From contig JBAOKB010000167.1 in assembly GCA_037044905.1 (NCBI GenBank), positions 20,589 through 84,588 of the forward strand: a DNA stretch of 64,000 nucleotides, read 5' to 3'. Within the stretch, counting starts at the first letter, position 1, and every line of letters begins with the position of its first letter. This DNA comes from Hortaea werneckii (taxonomy: Eukaryota; Ascomycota; Dothideomycetes; Mycosphaerellales; Teratosphaeriaceae). The position numbers were made by a program, and so were the translations under genes. Shown here in pieces: positions 20,319 through 31,762 of the stretch. The notes beneath the pieces are model-generated. The model had not been told where the DNA came from. It did no database searches and worked only from the letters and a program-made list of their open reading frames with translations.

Positions 20319-22369
20319 CTATTGGTATCTTTGCCAGTCTTGAGGCATGCCGCCAGCGGCACCAGGGCCTGACCATGGCTGCATACCGGGCTGCGGAGCC
20401 GCTGTAGACATCGCTCCCATGTTGAACTGCTGTGGTGTGGGACTGGGTTGATACATTGATCGATTCATGGCCATGTTTGGGGTGGTCATTTGATTCATTT
20501 GTCCATAGCCCATCGCAGACGGTTGATGTGGCAGCTGCGGAGGTGGCATGGGTGACTGGTGTTGCTGCTGGCCGTACTGCATTGCGTTTCCATGCGGGAG
20601 AGGTGATGGCTGGGTTGGAGGCCCCTGCCACATGTTCGGGTTGGCAGAATAGCCATATGAAGGCGTCGCGCGGTGAGCGGAACCGATGTTCACAGCCGGA
20701 GACGCTTGAGGAAGCTGGCCCGGTGGCATAGGCCGGTTCATAGCCTGAACTGGTGATGCCATAGGGTTTTGCGGGTTGGGAAAGCCTGTGTAGGCATTCG
20801 ACATCATTTGTGAGCCGTGTTGGCCCATCTGATCCTGTGGACCACGACTTGCAGTAGCATGGGGGGATTGGAGATGCTGAGGTACTACTGTGCCAGCATC
20901 TTGCGCTCCCTGCTCTGCTTGCGTGACGGGCTGCTCATGCGGACGCCTCCAGTAGTCATCAAGGTAATTCGCACGGTGAGCTCGCGTAGTCGCCAACTGC
21001 TTGTTGTACTCCGCGGCTTCGTGTGCCTGCTTGTAGACGTCGTTGGGGTTGCTCGACTGCGTACGATCTTGGTACGGCGGTCCTGCAGGTTCTTGACGAG
21101 GCCGCAACACCTGGCCGTAAGTGGTGCGTAACTCTTCACTAGGCAGATGAATCATTGGTAGCGGCGCATGTGATTCGGGTACCAGACCGGGCGGCTGACC
21201 ATCCATACCTCCAATTCCATCACTGTAGATAATCTGGCCAGGTGGAAAGGCGTTGATAGCTTGTTGACTCGCTTGCGCCGCCGCGGCCTCCCTTGCCTTT
21301 GCGGCACCCGGGCGCTTTTCGCCAGCCAAATCCTCTTCCGTGAACCCTTGCTTCCGTGCCTTTGCCTCCCAATAATCATCCCTAACGCGCCTTCCGCTCT
21401 CAATTAGGCGACTGCCGAACTGACGAAACATGGATCGCGCGGTCACAATCGCAATCTGGCGAGAGCGATAAGAGAAAGGCAAAATCTCCTGGTAAATCAA
21501 GTTGTCTTTCTCATGTTGGTTGGCGATAATTTTGTATAGCGACCTATTCTTGTTGAACAACAGGTAGGAATCGCGATAGCCAAGGACACGAGCGCATTCG
21601 GTCGCAAGCATGAAAAGCTTTTCGCCACGATTTGGTACTTGGAAGGTGCGACATCTGAATTTGCGGCCATCTAAGGGGTAGCCGTCCTTGGAGACCTTAG
21701 TCTCGCCATCTGGATCAGTTTCTCTTGGAATATATTCGTCGCCTTCTGGGTTGAGCTGATCGGTAGTGTGGTCGCGCACCGTCGGGAGTGCTTTGACCAC
21801 AGATGGTTTGGTAGCCGACCCCGGCGTGGATCGCTGAGGTGAGCCTTGGGTTGGTGAAGATTGAGGCAGGCTTTGCGCGCTGATCTGAGGGGTATGAACG
21901 GGTTGTTGTGCCATGGTCGTAGGCACGTTCCGCGTCATCCCTCCTGAGCTGTGGGGTCGACTTCGCTTCACAGACTTGAAGTCATCTATGTCCATATCAG
22001 GTCAGCATCCGAATTCCCTGCCCGCCTGGGACGCTACTGTCGCGTCAAGCTCTTGCCATGTGTACACGTACCAATTTCGGGGCCAGCTGCGACACCGCTG
22101 TCGGGTGAGCGACTACGTTTCGTGCCTCGCGGGGCCGGTTGGGAGAGTAGATTCGGGGTAATAGTTGAGGCTGTTATAGGGTCCGTTCGTTAGCTTCCAA
22201 CCCAATGGTATCTTAACACAAGTAGCAGTAGGCAGCGCGGGGCACGCCATGATGGTCATTATGTGCGTGTTGGGCATAGGCGCGCGGCATCATGAGGCAA
22301 ACGGCAATGTCGACGCAACGTACCTGAAGAGTTCAATGCGGCGGGGTTGATGGTGCCGGACTCGTCCAT
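20319..22369 (-). CDS. NPL6: Chromatin-remodelling subunit Rsc7/Npl6 (Swp82 family)
   Basis: Three exons were placed: 22369-22324, 22170-22072 and 21985-20319, giving 603 residues. Donors are both GTACGT; acceptors are AACAG, preceded by a CTAAC branch site, and CATAG. The first join gives LNSS/ASTITP and the second GPEI/DDFKSVKRSRP. The N-terminus has short basic KRSR motifs likely to be nuclear signals. Residues about 125-270 form the Rsc7/Swp82 domain: the GDEYIPRETDPDGE start, then DGRKFRCRTFQVPNRGEKLF, ECARVLGYRDSYLLFNKN and QEILPFSYRSRQIAIVTARS. The C-terminal 330 residues are Gln/Pro/Met-rich and probably disordered. In yeast this subunit belongs to RSC and Swp82 to SWI/SNF; which complex this one serves is not decided by sequence. 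Confidence 0.92.
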
Positions 22370-25300
22370 GACACGGTCGTGTGGTGGGGGCAGCGCTGAA
22401 GAAATTGGATGCGACACGGCAAGCATCCCTCTCGCATCCCTCGACTCGGCAAATGAAGCCCTTTCCCTTTCGCGTTGTTTGATGCGCGGTCGCGCGGGTC
22501 GCACAGATGGGTTCCCGGTACTCGGCGTCGACACCCCGTCACGCTGCCGCTCTGCCGAGCAGGCGGTGAGGTGGAGGTGGGCAGCGGAACGTGTACTGTA
22601 CCGCAGCTACAGTACCTGATGCAGCGAGGGCTGCTGCAGCGGGATGCGCTGAAGTCTGGAGGCGTGGGCGCGCGAGTCGCAGCCAGCAAGCTTTCGCCCG
22701 GGCGTCTCGGTCTCGGAGCGCCAGGTGCGGGCGGTGGTGAGGGCCGATGCGGTGCGATCGTGCAGAAAGGCGATTAAGCTCGCAACGTACCAGGCAACCC
22801 TGTCTCGGTCTGCCGCCGCCAGTGCGTGACCAGGGTCAGGTCAGGTATATAGCACTGGAGCAGTAGTAATAGTGGGAGGAGTGAGTGGAGGTTTGAGCTT
22901 CACGCAAGGTCGACGACTGCCGCCGCCGCTGACCTCGATCTGATTCGCAAAGGCGACGCTGGCGGGTGATGGATGGCAGATTGCGCCGGGAGTGGCACAA
23001 GCTTTGGTGATGGATGGTCCAAGCGTGATGACGTTCTAAATGTACAAGGTGAGGGACTGCCTGGGCAGGTGGACCTACTGCAACTCCACCAGGATGAAGA
23101 GAGAATAACAACCCCGGGTGGCAGAAGATAGAACGGTACCCCTTCCTAACAATCAACACCGGTCAGCTCATTGCTCGTTGCTCATTCCGTGATCCCAATC
23201 CGCGCAGAGACAAGTGTTCCGTCTCAGACCAGCACAGCCAGGAATCGCTTGGGCCCAACGTTACACGCCCGTCCAGAATCTCGGCTTCAGACGCAAGGGA
23301 TCTGCTTCTTCTTCACGACCCGAGCCAGCGGCTAGGCCCAGAATCGCTTCGGTGAAGCCTCTCCTCGAATCGAGCAGCTTGGTCGCCGTCTGGATGTGTA
23401 GATGGAGGCCAATGATAACGAGACAACTCTTGTACTCACAAGCCTGAAGAAGCCAAGGCTATAGTTTCACAGCTCCGTGCTGTCGCCTGTGAGCGACCCG
23501 AACAGCTCTACAGTTTGCCTCATTGAAAATGGGTTCGCCACGGGAACGGTAGGCTAGAGCAATGATGCTGCAGTGGACCCTCCGCCTTGCAAAAGTGCTT
23601 CCCGCCTGTTAGGCTGACCTCGTCTTGGTGGTAAATGTGAAATGTGGTGGAGTTCCCGCGGACCGGAGATCTGCATGAGCTGCCCAATAAAGACAACTGT
23701 GGTATCCAGAATGCAGGATCAAAAGACAGATAATCGCGGAATGCTATGCAAGGCCTGGCGCAAACACAGCGAACGAATGATGCGCTCGACGGAAGAGAGG
23801 CAAGGCAAGTTGCTTAAGTGCCCGTCCTGAGATCTTCGTTCCGCAGGCGCATGATCGGATTACCTGCATAAAGCATCGCAGCTAAGCATCAGGCTCCCAG
23901 GCCACTTTACTGCAATTGCTCAAAGCTTGGAGAGCAGCTGTAGCAGCCGTTGCCTTTGATTTCTCCACTCATATCTACCGTCACATCAATCCGGCGAAGC
24001 CCGGGTAAATACAGGATGATACCGTGCTTATGGCGTTCTAAGCGATAGTTGCACAGCGACGTGACATACTGCAGACAGAGTAATATATCCTGTGATAGAG
24101 ACGTTCGAGTAGACTTGGTACAAGCGCCGAACTCCGAGCGTCTACAACACCAAGGATATCGCGCGTAGAGCAATCGATTAGCTTAGATGGATTTGATTTC
24201 CCTCCACCTTTTCATAGGTTTGTCTTCAGCGAATATGCCCTAGACGTCGACGCCAGTCCAATTGCTGCGGAGAACGCGTTCTGATTGCATCATCGTCATC
24301 TATCATGACTCCTTCCTGAGCTCCAGCTTCTAATCTCGGCGCAATGGAAAATATCTCAGCGCAAGCCAACCGAGGAACAAGAAGCTCCCTCCCTTGGCTC
24401 GGATTCTCTTGACTACATACGCCTCTACGCTACGTCAAAGCCGCTCTTACAAGAGATCAAAACCGAATATGGGCGTAGTTGGAAGATTTCGCCCTGACTC
24501 GAACAGAAAATATATGAGCCATGCGACCGGCAGCAAGCAGCAGCAGAATAAACTGCAGGCAGCCGAAGTGCACTCGTGGGGATGATCTGCACTGTATGTA
24601 CCCGTGTAGACGCCGCGCACGCTACAGGAAAGCTGCAAGGCTAGGCCAATCTGAAGCAACCAGCCGCTCATGCATATCCTCTTCATCACCTCGGCTCCGC
24701 CACACCACCTGACCTTTCCGTCCTAGCAATAAGGTAAGCCTCTTCTCGCATCGCTGCCTAAATCGAGTGGCGATACTGATTCCTCCGCGACAAATCAGGC
24801 CATCACAGCCCTTTTTTTTTTGACTGGATCGCTCACTTCACAATAATATCTTCCGCTTTCTTGCTGACCCGAAAAAGAGCTCACCACCGCATGCGACTAT
24901 GGGTCCGTGCGTCAATTCATCCGGATCGCAAGCGTGCGATCCGACAAGAGTGCCATCAACCCCATGATGAGCTACATAGTATGTCTCTAAAGACCCCAGG
25001 TTTTACGTAGTCGCGTCGACACCGTAGTAGCGCGCAAGGAAGCATGCTTCGGACGCCATCGGGAGCGAGTGGCCCGTAGCATGACGCCCGCTCCTCTCTG
25101 CTTGGCTAAAATCGCATCAGATGAGCACCTGCAGCTAGTAGACGGTCACGAAATCACTGGATGGCAGTGAACGAGCAGCCGGACAGCCTATCACTAGACT
25201 CGATTGTCCCCGACGTGATCACAAGGGTTTCGGTCTTTTTCGGCGTCGGTTCGTATACCGAATGGTGGCAAACCAAGGATCTCTTTTCGATCCTCTCGTG

Positions 25301-25968
25301 CAGCTTTTAGATTGGACAAGCTGGTGTGTATAATGGTAGTAGCCTTGTCGATAATTCATGCATGAATGTGCAGTAGGGCTATCGGCCTTCTTATGACTCG
25401 ATTGGTCTCTTTCCATGGCCAAGGCATGCCTTAGTATCTTCTGTCTCTTGGGTCATCCCCAATGTGGCTTTGCAGAGTAAGGTCTCGTAGCAAGATCTTC
25501 GACCACAACTGAGTAATTCCTTTGATGCATGGACGTTTGTTGCTTTGTCATGTGGTAGGAGTGATGTTGTAGGCGAATTCTGGCATCGTCATGCATCACC
25601 TGCAAACTTTTGATCGATTACATGTCTGTCGTTGGTCTGTCTTATCACAGCCACAAAGGGACTTCTTCTCATCTTTGCTGGAGATGTATTTTCTCGTTGT
25701 TGGAGAAGCTCCATGCTGCACCCATAGCATCAAAGAACACCCAGACGAATGTTATAGGTGCGTAGGTAGTCGTTCAGATTGTCCCATCCAATTTTCGAGT
25801 ATCATGTCTTCCTGCCGAATCCGCCCGTATGTACTTGTTGTAGCTATGCTGCAGCATTCTCTGGCATACTCAGCGAGTGCTCGCTTGGCCATAGAAGAGG
25901 GCAGGGGGCCAAAAAAGGAAAGATGTGAGGAAAATTCTCACCAACTTCAAAAAAAAAAAAAAAATGCC
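22370..25968. other. Gene-poor region
   Basis: About 3.6 kb without a supported protein gene. The first few hundred bases are the Rsc7 promoter. The rest has short frames only, with scattered poly-A/T tracts and no repeats I could match to a transposon family. Confidence 0.5.
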
Positions 25969-25993
25969 AAAAAAATCCGGGATTTGAACCCAG
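25969..25993 (-). other. Second T-arm-like (B box) sequence followed by T7
   Basis: On the minus strand, CTGGG-TTCAAAT-CCCGG folds as a five-pair T arm with a normal seven-base loop and matches the Pol III B box. It is followed by A and seven T. No matching acceptor, D or anticodon arm is seen, so this is a tRNA 3' fragment or coincidence. The T7 run, with a longer T run further on, is the first plausible Pol III terminator for the tRNA-Arg gene 37 bases upstream. Confidence 0.5.
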
Positions 25994-26029
25994 CAGGTAC
26001 GGAATGATTCTATTGTGTGTAATAGAGCG

Positions 26030-26163
26030 CATCTCACGCGGGACTCGAACCCGCCTTAATGGTTGTTAGCACAAGTAGAGGTGAGCGCAGGATAGTGGAG
26101 ATCACGTACAACCTCCAGATTTCATTATAGAAGTCTGGCGCGCTACCATTGCGCCAGCAAGAC
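26030..26163 (-). tRNA. tRNA-Arg(UCU) interrupted by two inserts
   Basis: The 5' end at 26163 begins GTCTTGC, then T8 G9, D arm GCGC-AATGGTA-GCGC, G26, anticodon stem CCAGA, and loop CT-TCT-A with anticodon TCT. A seven-base insert at 26127-26121 follows position 37, the normal place for tRNA introns. Then come A38, the stem partner TCTGG, and variable loop AGGTT. Here a 55-base insert (26109-26055) interrupts the gene. The T arm GCGGG-TTCGAGT-CCCGC is perfect. The acceptor partner GTGAGAT pairs with the 5' end (four Watson-Crick, three wobble pairs), and G73 fits arginine tRNA. With both inserts removed the product is a complete 72-73-nucleotide cloverleaf. Whether it is functional or a pseudogene is unknown; three wobble pairs in the acceptor stem are a caution. 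Confidence 0.75.
26055..26109 (-). other. Spliceosomal-type intron candidate inside the tRNA gene
   Basis: The insert begins GTACGT and ends ATTAAG, with GCTAAC (26070-26065) about ten bases before the AG. At 55 bases it matches the sizes of protein-gene introns nearby (53-57 in several). GTACGT is also the donor of Trm11, both Rsc7 introns and the 74-residue protein gene in this window. Excision exactly restores variable loop and T stem. Confidence 0.65.
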
Positions 26164-26491
26164 CGAATCTTTTTCGTTCCCCGAAGAGACGACAAGTTTT
26201 CGCAGTCAGATGGCCTGGAATGGCAGGGTTCGAGTGGCAAAATTGTATATGTAAAGAGGTAACGCTGGCCGAAGATTCGCCGTCCAGCCGAAGCGACTTT
26301 GGCTACGAAGATTGAAAGGGGTGGATGCGATGAAAGACACGTTATTAGTTGTACTTGTAGCGATCACTCAATTGTATTGACTTTCGTGAGTATATTGATG
26401 TAAATCCGCCATAGCTAAGGACCTGCAAATCGAGTCTTCCTTGAACGCCAACGCTATGCAAACTTGAAAAGCACGAAGAAAAATCGTCTCA
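26164..26491. other. Intergenic gap between tRNA-Arg and Dpb4 genes
   Basis: A 328-base region holding the tRNA 5' flank (with an A-rich segment just upstream of the tRNA) and the Dpb4 3' flank. No gene is seen. Confidence 0.5.
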
Positions 26492-27477
26492 TCAATCGCT
26501 GTCAGGCTCATCCAGAGCTTCGTCTCGGGATCGAGTCCTTGAGCCTTCGTCGTCATCATCATCAACATCATCGTGATCCTCCATCGTCTCGTCCTGACCG
26601 TCGTCATCTTCAGCTTCATCTTCAACTTCATCCCCGACGTCTTCGTCACCGTCTTCAATCTCCTGCTCGTCGGCGTCTGGCTCGCCGTCCACATCATCAG
26701 CATCGTGCAGGCCATCTGCCTCAGGAGCTACTGCTTGACCGCCTTCACCCTTGAACTTCTTCATAGGCCGCTCTAGGTCTTCAGTCTCCCCATGACCGTT
26801 GACGCCGTTGGTAATCGGTACGTCTTCGCCATCTCGGGAGGCTTCAATGTCGTTCTCAGTCGTGCCTTCACCAGCCTTCTTCTCCTCCTTGACCTTGCGA
26901 CGGTACGTATTACGCTTGTCGCATTGAACGTCATTATATTCTGCAAACCAACCATGTTAGTAGGGGCGCGTAAAAGGGATAAGCACGTATCGTAAGCGAT
27001 CACCATACTTTTGAGCTCGGCTTCTAGGCGCGGAAGAAACGCCTCATACTCGGTGTCTTTTAATGCAGCGAGGACATCAGGTGGCATGATAGTCTTCTTG
27101 CCACCTGCCTGGGCGTTGTCATTCGCGCTACACTGTGTCAGCTTGAACAAGGGTGCGAGCAGAGCACGACTTGTAAGTTTCTAGTCGAGACGTCGCGGAG
27201 TATTGTACGAACGACCTGCGGAAACTTACTGAGATGCGATGAAGTTGACAAAGACTGTAGCGCTCTTATGCAGTGCCAGTAGTGCCTCCTTCTGGATTTG
27301 GGTGTTTGCGGGGAGAACTCCTTTTGAAAGCCGCGCTATCATGGATTTTGGAAGACTCAGATCCTGGGAGCCGTCAGTAGTGGCTTTAGATTCATTTGAC
27401 TGCGTTACCCACTTCCACACTGACGCCGTCTTTGGTGGAGCGGACGGGGGTGCCTTCGCCTCCATCTTCTGCGGCAT
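26492..27477 (-). CDS. DPB4: DNA polymerase epsilon subunit D (Dpb4, histone fold)
   Basis: Exons 27477-27230, 27127-27009 and 26940-26492 join in frame to 271 residues; donors GTAAGT and GTATGG, acceptors TGTAG and TGCAG. The histone fold covers about residues 35-125: LPKSMIARLSKGVLP, ALLALHKSATVFVNFIASHAND, and KKTIMPPDVLAALKDTEYEAF. The join FIAS/HAND is typical of this family. The C-terminal third is an acidic Asp/Glu tail. Dpb4 pairs with Dpb3 in the leading-strand polymerase epsilon and with Dls1/Chrac-type partners in ISW2/CHRAC chromatin remodelling. Other NF-Y B-type histone folds are less likely given these motifs. The start could instead be Met5. Confidence 0.92.
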
Positions 27478-29967
27478 TCGAAGTGGTCGAGATATTGCTT
27501 TTCCGGGGTGCCATTTTAGGACGATGTGCGGTTGAAGTGACCTAAAGTGATTTCGACTGTAAGAGTAAGATCCTGTGGTTTGGAATGCGCGCTCAATATG
27601 GTGCGCGGGCGAAGGTAGAAGGGAAGCCAGAAAGTTCCGACACGTGAGAACGCGAGATGGTCAATGTTCGGGAGGTCGCGCACTTTTCGTGGAATCGCCG
27701 CTTTTCCCCTTTGCACACCCGCCCACTTACTTTCTTTCCACATCACTTACATCTTCAACGTCAACGACACTTTCATACAAGCAAATTCCGCGATGATGTG
27801 CCCTACACTAATATAGGGTGAGCGATTTGGGCGAGCACAGCGTACTAGGCCTTTGCAAGTCACCAAAAGCAATCTTTTATTCGACATCTTTAATATTATT
27901 GGATCGCAATGCCACTTTAGAGACGGCTTTCGCGCGTGCCTGGCTGATTCTTCACGTTCAACTCCCAACTGTTGACGCAGGTAGGCAGACATTCAATTTG
28001 CCCTTTGCTGTGTGACCAGCTATTACCTCGCCATGATCCAAGTCTCTTTCAGATCTACCGGGTGATGCTAAGACAATAAGATCCCTTTATAATCGGCCTT
28101 TTCTGCTCGGCCGGGCTCATACTAGGCTTGAAGGACCCATTCATTTCCCGTATAATGCGCTGCAGTGCAGGCGACCACAGATGAACTACTGTCACCTCAA
28201 AGAGTTGCGACTGTTCACATCATTGATCAGCACCACGATACCCGATACCGATGAGTGTCTAGGCTAGAATCATGGCCTCAAATTGAAGACCTGTCGGCCA
28301 AGTGTAGGCGCTGAAAGGTACCTTACACTAGTCACAGCTTGACCGTAAAGGGTCGGAAAAAACAGAAAACAAAATCGTTCTAATGGTGGCACTGCTTCGA
28401 TCGTCAAGCACGGCTTGCATTTTGACAGTCCTCTCGCTTTTTGCAGTTTATGCGGATTCACTTTGAAGCCTACATGGCGAGTCTGGAAAGGACATTTCGA
28501 AAACTGAAGACTTTTCAGGTATGCGCAGGGAGTCGAACTTGGCGCCTGGCGAATTGCATCTTGCAACGAGACGAGACCGGCCTGTGACACGAGCCACGGA
28601 TTCTTACGAGAGTGGCTCGGACATGACAACTGATTGAGACCACCATGACACGTTAGCAAGATGGGGAGAAGTTCATCACCAAAGCTCCACCCATCCTCTG
28701 TTGGCCACAGCTGGGCAGATGGAGTTGCTACTAGGTCCGTCCTTGCCTTCATATATGCGGAAAGAACAAGCACTCGCATCAAATTGTCCACAAGTCACAA
28801 AAGAACTGGCTCTTCATTGTGCATTGCCAGGGACAAGATCTCCACGAAGTATGGAAGAAAGTCGTTGCTAATCCTTACTTCATCTGGCCGGGTATGAAAG
28901 TGTTTCCTGCACTGCAAAGGTTCAATATGATTCTCTGACACTACGACATCTACACAGTAGTGTGCAAAACCAAGACTTGTGTGGCTCCTCAAGCCCTTTC
29001 AAAGCCAATGGGCACAACGGTCTGTCCTGCCTAGGCGCACCTTCGCTGCGCACAAGCACGATCACCAAGATGCACAGCGAGCAACGAGACAATTGGGAGG
29101 CTTGGCTTCTGGAACAGCTACACGCCCTTTGTATCATCATGAAAACGACAAGACATTGATACTCAAAACCAGAAGCAACCACTTGGCTGAATCGACTCGC
29201 CGCGGAATCCTCAACTCAATATCAAGCCCCGGAGAAAAACGATTCTGACGTAGACAAATGGCCATCCTTCCAACCGCTTCGCTCCCGAACTCAAAAAGAT
29301 CTGCGTCTTATAAGACCAGGGCTACACGACAATACTTGCTAGATCCGGCAAATCGAAACCTCGAGCTGCACGAGCATTCTGCATCTACATGGTAGCAAGC
29401 GGCGGTGTGATGACGAACTACCTAGCATTAGACTGCCGAGAATTCAGCATATGCAAAGCTGGAGGACTCCATGGTCAAAAAAGAGTCTGCTCCATGTTGG
29501 CGATGGCGACGGCGACGGCGAACGCCGGTAAAACGCAGGTACGCTTATCAGGGTCCTTTTTCTCTCTTGGCTCTCCGGGGATTAGCGTCAGTGGAGAGTT
29601 GCGCTATGAGGTCGGAGACCCTTGTCCGGATGGCGGATTTCCTAAAGCACGAACCGCCTCGGGACTCTCTTCCAAGCCGTCCCTTCATCAGACCGCCACT
29701 GATAGAACCAGGGTTTGTAATGGGGCAAGGTTTTCATTTCCGTGCACAAGGAAAGTATTTGACCTTTTTCTTCATCCACTTGTTTCTTGTGAGAATAAAC
29801 GCTGTATCGAACATTTCATCTCTATCTTAAAACACGATCCTGCGAGACTACTAGCTGCTCCTTGTATATGAGCAGATCATCACTGCTGGCCCAAAAGACT
29901 ACAGAAACAAATTAAGAACACCAGAAAACCTACAAACCAAGCACACCCAAGAAAGAATCAGGTCACG
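27478..29967. other. Gene-poor region
   Basis: No supported gene. A 173-codon minus-strand frame at 28270-28791 has no recognisable family and ordinary composition. The last part is the promoter of the next plus-strand gene. Confidence 0.5.
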
Positions 29968-30849
29968 ATGATAGAAACCCACCAACACCAATCCCCATCC
30001 CTACCCAGCAAGACGATACCAACACCAAACCCCACCTCCTTCCTCGACCTCCCCGCCGAACTCCGCAACCAAATCTACACCAACATCACACGCCGGCAAT
30101 TGCCCCGCCGCGAAGACGACGTCCGCCGCTGCATGGCCCTCCTCTTCGTCTCGCGCCAAGTCCGCGCCGAATTCCTGCCCATGCTCTACGGCGGCAGCGA
30201 CTTACGGTTCGACTTCATCCGGCCCGCACAGGGGTTCGGCAGTTTCGAGAAGTTCGTCGATGGACTAGGCGGCAAACTCCTCTTCGTCCGTCGCATCGCC
30301 GTCGATCATTGTGTCCTCGAGGATATGGACCGGAGGCATCAGAGCGGGATGTTCTTCGCTACGACCACGTTCTCGATGGATGTCGAGGGTCGCGTGCATA
30401 TCCAGGTTGCGTCCGAGACCGGTCGGGATCTGTGTTGTTGTTTGGTGAAAGATTGTTTGAGGAATTGGTTGGCAGGGAAGTTTCTTTCCTCTCGTGCGTT
30501 GGATGAGGAGGACGACAGCAGCTCGCAGGATGAGTTTGAGCCACTCGAGCGCGTACAGTCCCGCGTTACGCGCACGAAACGGAAAGGCGGCGAGGATCTT
30601 ATTGAGGTGCTGCTGGATTGGAAGCGGCTCTTCGCCCATGATGTCATGAGCAATGGGCAGTGTTGGGGTTTGAATTGCTATTCTCCCGCGTCTTGTGGAG
30701 GGTTTCATCGGGGAGGTGTGGGTAAGAATGAATGGAAATTGGATGGGCTGGTACGCGGCGTGCCGGTTGTTATTGAGGGTCGTACGAGGACTACGGCACA
30801 GTACTTTCAGGAACTTTCGGCTGAGGCGGAGGGTCTATGGGTTGGATGA
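29968..30849 (+). CDS. 2EXR/F-box-like domain protein
   Basis: An intron-free frame of 293 residues. After a Pro/Thr-rich start, residues 25-75 carry the motif FLDLPAELRNQIYTNI followed by CMALLFVSRQVRAEFLPMLYG. This is the 2EXR or F-box-like module present in large numbers in dothideomycete and other Pezizomycotina genomes. The remaining 200 residues have no known domain; an acidic loop near 180 (DEEDDSSSQDEFE) is followed by a basic segment. A role as a ubiquitin-ligase adaptor is often presumed for the family but is not shown. Confidence 0.82.
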   Translation: MIETHQHQSPSLPSKTIPTPNPTSFLDLPAELRNQIYTNITRRQLPRREDDVRRCMALLFVSRQVRAEFLPMLYGGSDLRFDFIRPAQGFGSFEKFVDGLGGKLLFVRRIAVDHCVLEDMDRRHQSGMFFATTTFSMDVEGRVHIQVASETGRDLCCCLVKDCLRNWLAGKFLSSRALDEEDDSSSQDEFEPLERVQSRVTRTKRKGGEDLIEVLLDWKRLFAHDVMSNGQCWGLNCYSPASCGGFHRGGVGKNEWKLDGLVRGVPVVIEGRTRTTAQYFQELSAEAEGLWVG

Positions 30850-31762
30850 TAGAGGTATTGGATTCTTGTGAGGTTGTTTTTGGGTGGCATTCGCGTTCAG
30901 AGCGACTGATACCATTGCATGGGCTCATTCTAGAAGCATAGCAAAGAATTGATAGAGCATAGAGGTGCATATCTAGTACATCATAACAATATTAGTCTTG
31001 ACACACGAGCGTGCTCGGTTTGGAGATTCCTAGTTGCCATTGATCCCAGGCGCACTTCTCCAATCCCACAATCCGGCTCTCTACCCTCAACCTGTACCCT
31101 AAGCCTTCGGACACAACAAGCAAAAGAAGAATTACGAAATGGACCTACTACTCCTATATTGATTTTTATTCAAATATCCATCCAAAAAAAGAAAAGGAAA
31201 ACGGGGAACTTATTTCATAAATATTCAGCTTTTTGTGCCGCATCATCATCGTCTAAAAAAAAGAAACCAATAAAGCGCGGCGGGTATCATCTGTTGAAGA
31301 CAAGATGGGGTGGTCCAGTCCAGGTCAGTTCACAATCCTCAGTTCCGCCCAAAGCCTCGTGCGTTTGTCCTCCCACAACAAGTTTTCGTAGATATCGGTT
31401 TTGCCATCCTCTTCCCTTTTCCCTCATCCGGACTTCAATCCAGTAACTCCTCTCCACTAGCTATGAAAGGAACCAACTCAGACCTCCCGGGCCAAGAAAC
31501 TTTTTGGGGTGCGTTTTGTCTAATCCATTCCAATTAACGCCCGGTTTTTTGTAGTGCCCCTTCCCTTCTCTTGATCTCTCAAGTACCAATTTCCGAATTA
31601 AATAGCGGCTGGCTCGGCTATGTTGAAAGAGTCGCTGGCCAGCAGCTTTTTGTTTTCGAGTGTGTGTGTATATGTATGGTCTCCTTTTTCTGAAACACCA
31701 GTCCTTCCAAATCTCTTCGTCTTACCCTGGCTTATCTCTTTTTATTAAAGGCAGAAACTACC
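30850..31762. other. Intergenic region between convergent genes
   Basis: No gene is recognised. The sequence is AT-richer with several A and T runs, consistent with two facing 3' UTRs. Confidence 0.5.

Noticed and set aside
24480..24520. T-arm-like TTCTG-TTCGAGT-CAGGG on the minus strand
   Set aside because: No D arm, anticodon arm or matching acceptor strand could be found upstream; two of five stem pairs are wobbles.
22800..26000. Possible decayed transposon in the gene-poor stretch
   Set aside because: I found no terminal repeats, target duplication, or reverse transcriptase or transposase motifs in any frame.
28515..28550. B-box-like GTTCGACTCC on the minus strand
   Set aside because: The flanking bases do not form a T stem and no other tRNA part is present.
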